DNA from: CAWCQC01 sp963819905
GTDB taxonomy: Bacteria; Actinomycetota; Thermoleophilia; Gaiellales; Gaiellaceae
Direction of reading: 5' to 3'
Assembly (NCBI GenBank): GCA_963819905.1
Contig: CAWFXP010000009.1
Location: 620,001 to 684,000 of the forward strand
DNA length: 64,000 bases
Under the pieces are notes generated by a model that saw only the letters and a list, made by a program, of their open reading frames with translations, did not search any database and was not told where the DNA came from. The translations under genes were made by a program, and so were the position numbers. This document shows positions 60,232 to 64,000 of this stretch, in pieces; position 1 is the stretch's first letter, and every line of letters begins with the position of its first letter.

Positions 60232-60425
60232 AGCCCTCTGACGGACTCGAACCGTCGACCCCCTCCTTACCATGGAGAATTGGGTCTGCGGCGGCGCGTC
60301 GGAGGAAGCGCGCTTCCCGCCTGTGTTTTTCCTGCATCTGCGACTTTTCTCTGGCTGTTTCTTCGCTTCCTTGAAGCTCCCCGAGCGGCCCTGGGAATCC
60401 TCGAACCTGTCCCCAAGACCCCTCC
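60232..60425 (-). repeat. tRNA-Thr 3' half (copy 2) plus shared ~150-bp flank
   Basis: 60232-60273 is the same 42-base tRNA-Thr(GGT) 3' half as at 53502. The following ~150 bases (60274-60425) match 63579-63733 at roughly 80% by eye, running from a TTGGGTCTGCGGCGG segment to CTCGAACCTGTCCCC. On the minus strand this flank sits 5' of the tRNA half, where an integrated element's own sequence would lie. No integrase-like reading frame is visible in it. Confidence 0.75.
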
Positions 60426-60537
60426 CCAAGACCCTCGGTCGAAGGCCCTCCCTTAGGTTCGTTCGGCTGAGCGAAAACTGGCCGCCCTCACCGCTCGAGC
60501 ACCTGCTCGAATAGCGGCTCGTACGACTCCGGGTGTG

Positions 60538-61484
60538 CTACGCGACTGCCTCCACTCCGCTTCGTGGCTCTGAGGCCAGGAAACGTTCGATCTCCGCTAC
60601 GACGGTCTCTGGGTCGTCGAACCACGCGATTGTGGCCTGCCCCGGGAACTCGAACGAGGCGAAGGTTCGGACTCGCCGCGACGAGAGTCTCACCCTCCTC
60701 GGGCGATCCCCAGGCGTCGTGTTCGGGCCAGACGAGAAGCGTCGGCATCGTCAATGCTCGCCAGCGCTCGCCGAGGATCAGCTCGCGTCGGTACCCGAGG
60801 CGGCGCCAATCGGCGATACACGCAATCAAGCTGAGCATGCTCTCGACGTTTCGTCGCGTGTGCGCGACGTCGACGTCGAGCACCAGATCGTCGACTCGCT
60901 CGGGATGCTTGACGATGAGCTGCCCCCAGAACTTCCGGCTCGCGTCCCGAGTCACACTCGAGAAGAAGTGCCTGACCGAGCCGCTGGCCGATCAGCGGGA
61001 ATCCGAGCGGAAGGATTTGGAGAGGCGGCTTTCGCGCGATCCCGAACGGCGCGCCGACGAGCGCAAGGCGCGACACGCGGCTGGGAGCGTCGAGCGCGAA
61101 GGCGACGGACAAGAGCGCGCCCAGCGAGTTGGCGATCACATCGACGGTCGGGAGGTCGAGCGCATCTACGACGTCACGCAGGAAAATTCGACCGTGGTCG
61201 AATAGATCGACGCCGCGGTAGTCGAAGGGATCGGCCAGGCCGTGACCCGGCCGGTCGACCGCGAGGACGCGGTGGTTCTTCGCGAGCGCCGCGAGGATCG
61301 GCACGACCTCGTAGGCACCGCCCAACCCACCGTGGACGTACAGAAGCGGCGCTCCGCTGCCGAGCTCGAAGATCTGAGTCTCGCCCTGTGACCAGCGGAT
61401 CCGGCGGACACGGGTCTCAGGTGCGAATCGGGCGAGCAGCGCGGCCTGCGCCTTCTCGAGGTCCGGATCCAGATCTGTCGCCAC
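60538..61484 (-). pseudogene. Alpha/beta hydrolase broken by two frameshifts
   Basis: The first frame (from 61484) gives APLLYVHGGLGGAYEVVPIL, VDRPGHGLADPFDYRG and the elbow VIANSLGALLSVAFALDAP. Near 60970 the homology moves to another frame (FFSSVTRDASRKFWGQLIVK ... MPTLLVWPEHDAWGSPEEG). Near 60630 it moves again (IAWFDDPETVVAEIERFLAS), stopping at 60538. Two one-base changes would restore a ~314-residue hydrolase. All catalytic positions exist but in different frames. Confidence 0.75.
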
Positions 61485-61533
61485 GAGGGCTCAGGATCGC
61501 AGCCTGCGAAGCGCGCAGCATCGGTGAGAATGC

Positions 61534-63188
61534 CTATCCGGTTACGGATTTCCGTGTCTGCTCGCGCAGCGCGTACGCGGCCGCCTCCGCGCGATTCCGG
61601 AGGCCAAGCTTCGTCAGGATACGCGCGACGTGATGCTCGGCCGTTCGCCGGCTGATGTAGAGGCGCTGCGCGATTTCGGCGTTCGAGCATCCTTCGGCCA
61701 AGAGCGACAAGACCTCCGTCTCGCGCCTGGTCAGCGCTCCGTACCCTTTCGGGAACGTCCGCGCCGGAGCCCCGAGCTCTCGGAGCAGGGCGGCGGCCCC
61801 GTCGGCGTCCCGGGCCGCCCCGAGACGCTCGAACGTCTCCAGCGCGTGCCGGGCCTCCACGACTGCGGCCGCGGGCGCATGCGAGCCGAGCGCCCGTGCG
61901 AGCCCGACCCGGGCCTGCGCGGCTTCGAGGGCAAGACCGAGCCCCGAGAACAGCTCCAGGGCCGCTTGGAAGTCCGCCCGCGCCTGCTGGTCTCCTCGAG
62001 CGGCTCGGACCGTGCCCCCGACGAGCTTGGCGACGGCGCGCGTCCGATCGTCTTTGCGGTCGACCGCAAGAACGGCCAGCTGGTCAAGCGTCTCCTCCGC
62101 GGCGGCGAGGTCGCCGCCTGCGAGCTGCACCTCGACGAGCAAGGCGAGCACGGGTGCGCAATCCGGATCGGACGGCGGTGTGCTCTCGAGGCACAAGCGG
62201 CCGAGGTCCCCTGCCAGAGCCAGATCGCCGCGTGCCAACGCGATCCTCGCGAGTGACCGCTTGGCGCTCGCGTGCCAGTCGAAGCCTTCGAGCAGACGCT
62301 CGGCCTCCTCGAATCGTCCCTGCCGAACGCGCAGGTCCGCGAGCCGAAGCAGCGCGAAGAGTTGGGATGCCCAGTAGCCCGTCTCGAAGATCCGGATCGC
62401 GGCGAGCAACTCGCGCTCCGCCTCATCCCAGCGGCCGAGTGCGATCAGAATGCCGCCGTAGTGCGTCCGGCAGGTCGGCGGCACGAAGTCGCCCCACGCC
62501 TCGAAGCGGGTCGCGGCATCGAGCCACTGCTCGGCGCGTCTCACGTCGGTCGCCCGTTCGCAGGCGCTCAGCAACCGGCAGTAGATCTCGCCGGCGGGGC
62601 CGACGCCGACCACCTCTCCTGAGGCGACAGCGGCCATCGCCTGGTCGAGCAGCGTCATCCCTTCGGTGACGCGCCCCGCGGCGACGTACGCCTCGCCGAG
62701 CAGCGCCATGGCATCGAACTCGAGGTCCCTGTCGCCATACCGCCTGGCGATCGCGATCGCTGCCGTCGCGCACTCCTCGCGCTCGGCTGCATCGGAGGTC
62801 CACGGAGCGCGATCGAGCGATGAGCCACCCGTGCGCCGCAGACTCTTCGACCCCCTCCAGCACACTCTCCGCCCGCGCCATCCACCCATTGGCCGCGGCC
62901 ACGTTCCCGTGGACGGACACGTACAGAAACGCCAGCCAGCGCGCCAGCTCGGCGGCCTCAGCCCGCAGGCCACGCCGCTCGTATTCGGCAAACGCGCGCT
63001 CCTTCAGCCTCGATCGCGCGCCCATGCTCGCCCCCGAACTGCAGCGCCTCTCCCAGGCCGTCGAGAATCTCTGCGCTCTCGCCGAACTCCGCGGCTTGCT
63101 CGAAGAAGGCGCGGGCGCGCTCCCAGTCCGCTGTCGCGAGCGCCTCGCGGCCGAGGCGTAACAGCTCGTCAGCCGTCGCGACACCCAT
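61534..63188 (-). pseudogene. LuxR-type regulator with TPR-like body, broken by two frameshifts
   Basis: The N-terminal frame (MGVATADELLRLGREALATA ... DGLGEALQFGGEHGRAIE) breaks near 63008. A second frame (LKERAFAEYERRGLRAEAAE ... SAAHGWLIA) breaks near 62815. The long third frame runs to 61534. It contains TPR-like helices and ends in a GerE/LuxR helix-turn-helix (GALTRRETEVLSLLAEGCSN, AEIAQRLYISRRTAEHHVAR). Restoring frame gives ~550 residues. The C-terminal piece alone might still be made, but lacks the sensing part. It lies beside the broken hydrolase, a common pairing. Confidence 0.75.
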
Positions 63189-63456
63189 CGCCGCGAATGA
63201 TCCCACGGGAAAGCTGACAGATGCTCTCTGCGGTTGAGGGCGTTTGCCGTCGGCGAGCCTGTTGTCTAGTCGGCTGACGAGGGATGACCGCCGGCACTCC
63301 GCAGTTCGCAGCGCTGACTCAAAACACCGCTCCTAGGATCAAAGGCGTGCCCAAGACCTATCCCCAAGGAAATCCTTAGTCCGTGGCGCTGGCGAGCGGA
63401 GTACCGAATCGCGCTTGTTCAAGCGGTTCCGAACACTTCAGCCCTGGCTGCGCGAC

Positions 63457-63506
63457 TGGCGACCCCCTCCCTGGCAAGGAGGTGCTCGGTTGTACCAATT
63501 CAGGCA
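63457..63506 (-). pseudogene. Decayed tRNA-Gly(GCC)-like sequence
   Basis: Minus strand: AATTGGTACAACCGAGCA (D-loop side), anticodon stem-loop CCTCC-TTGCCAG-GGAGG with anticodon GCC, then GGGTCGCC. The T-arm is degenerate (GCCAGTCGCGCAGCC) and no acceptor stem is found. It lies just beyond the terminator that follows the tRNA-Thr half, suggesting an ancestral tRNA-Thr/tRNA-Gly cluster. Confidence 0.6.
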
Positions 63507-63509
63507 ACA

Positions 63510-63534
63510 AAAACCCCCGATTTCCGGGGGTTTT
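63510..63534 (-). terminator. Rho-independent terminator after the tRNA-Thr half
   Basis: Perfect 10-bp stem AAAACCCCCG / CGGGGGTTTT with a five-base loop, ending in a T-run on either strand. It stands three bases past the tRNA 3' end. Degraded copies occur at 53473-53497, about 60205-60227 and 49401-49419. Confidence 0.8.
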
Positions 63535-63536
63535 AG

Positions 63537-63733
63537 AGCCCTCTGACGGACTCGAACCGTCGACCCCCTCCTTACCATGGAGGCTTGGGTCTGCGGCGGC
63601 GGGTCGGAGGAGGCGCGCTTCCTGCCTCGTTTTCCCTGCATCTACGCCGTTCTCTCTGGCGGTTTCATCCCTACCTCAAAGCTCCTCGAGCGACCCCGGG
63701 AATCATCGAACCTGTCCCCCAGAACCTGTCCCC
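63537..63733 (-). repeat. tRNA-Thr 3' half (copy 3) plus shared ~150-bp flank
   Basis: 63537-63578 repeats the 42-base tRNA-Thr(GGT) 3' half. Here the bases just beyond the anticodon loop (GCCTCC on the minus strand) re-form the anticodon stem, but the D-arm and 5' acceptor strand are still missing. 63579-63733 matches the flank of the copy at 60232. This copy has the best-preserved terminator, so it may be the oldest chromosomal site. Confidence 0.75.
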
Positions 63734-64000
63734 AAGTCCTCTTGGAGACCGACCGACCCGTTGACGCACCGACGACCGTTCGAGCTCTCGCACTCCAGGT
63801 CGCGCCGCGCTCAGGCGGTCGCGATGTGGCGAATCGCGGCGCGTGGTATCGAAGGGCTGATCTCGCGTGCGCCCGCCACGGCGCCAGGGAGGGCATCGTG
63901 ACTTGCGACCTGCGCGCGGCTCACCCGCACGACGAAGCGTGTGTCGTTAGCCGCAGCCCGAGCTCCGTGTCGTACGTCTTGCCCGCCGCCGCTCGGTTAC
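63734..64000. other. Right-edge region without a recognisable gene
   Basis: Short frames on both strands are low-complexity and match nothing I know. A gene entering from the right edge cannot be excluded. Confidence 0.4.

Noticed and set aside
63457..63600. Intact tRNA-Thr or tRNA-Gly genes
   Set aside because: The 5' acceptor strand and D-arm of the Thr sequence and the acceptor stem and T-arm of the Gly sequence cannot be found.
63383..63901. 172-codon plus-strand frame at the right edge
   Set aside because: It runs through the tRNA half, the terminator and the repeat flank and has no coherent protein pattern.
53321..64000. Integrase or transposase gene of an active element
   Set aside because: No tyrosine or serine recombinase, DDE or Y1 transposase motif was seen in any frame; only scars remain.
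1..64000. CRISPR array
   Set aside because: No regularly spaced repeats were seen; the only tandem repeats are the REP-like palindromes, whose spacing is irregular.

Overview
This window is high-GC DNA with dense genes, short intergenic gaps, many GTG starts and many ATGA/GTGA gene overlaps. Form I CO dehydrogenase, ThyX, FolE2, DUF1996, SigG-like and RskA-type regulators and several apparently leaderless promoters together suggest an actinobacterium, most likely of class Thermoleophilia (Gaiellales/Solirubrobacterales). That placement is inferred from gene content and codon style only. No rRNA, CRISPR array, integrase, transposase or intact tRNA was found.

Positions 1-9,130: a coxM-coxS-coxL operon (minus strand; coxL runs off the left edge) encodes a genuine form I aerobic CO dehydrogenase, shown by the AYRCSFR active-site loop. 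A divergent plus-strand run carries its maturation genes coxD (MoxR ATPase) and coxE (VWA protein), then an NAD-dependent epimerase-like protein, a DAO-type flavoprotein, an NfeD-like membrane protein and thyX. Positions 9,130-18,930: an ECF sigma/anti-sigma pair, a divergent Fe/Mn superoxide dismutase, plsY, a frameshifted folE2, an Fpg-type glycosylase, an ECF sigma factor with a membrane-anchored low-complexity tail, the primary sigma factor, a cluster of GTAG-type REP palindromes, a CDF transporter with three tandem C-terminal domains, and a DUF1996 secreted protein.

Positions 18,930-32,540: an HpnB-like glycosyltransferase and urocanate hydratase fire from overlapping divergent promoters. 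The hydratase gene overlaps a divergent EgtD-like methyltransferase. A minus-strand run follows (Pit phosphate permease, DUF47 regulator, 3-hydroxyacyl-CoA dehydrogenase, cysteine dioxygenase-like protein), then an amine oxidase, a SigG-like sigma factor, a STAS protein, a DHA2 drug exporter and an MMPL exporter. Positions 32,540-53,320: a patchwork of small accessory genes, including VOC proteins, five intact RibD-C/DHFR-like reductases plus fragments, two berberine-bridge-type flavoproteins, alpha/beta hydrolases, HxlR/TetR/ArsR-type regulators, an MGT glycosyltransferase and an Ada-AlkA fusion.

Positions 53,320-64,000: a mosaic that looks like repeatedly used integration territory. Three copies of the 3' half of a tRNA-Thr(GGT), cut at the anticodon loop, lie at 53,502, 60,232 and 63,537; two carry a shared ~200-bp flank, and decayed tRNA-Gly-like pieces lie nearby. 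Between them sit a lactonase-like hydrolase and a four-gene operon (TetR; PEP-utilising/drug-binding subunit; ATP-grasp subunit; MGT glycosyltransferase) resembling a rifampin phosphotransferase split into two genes in reversed domain order and joined to a drug-type glycosyltransferase. Several genes in this end of the window (SnoaL-like protein, alpha/beta hydrolase, LuxR regulator) are broken by single-base frameshifts.
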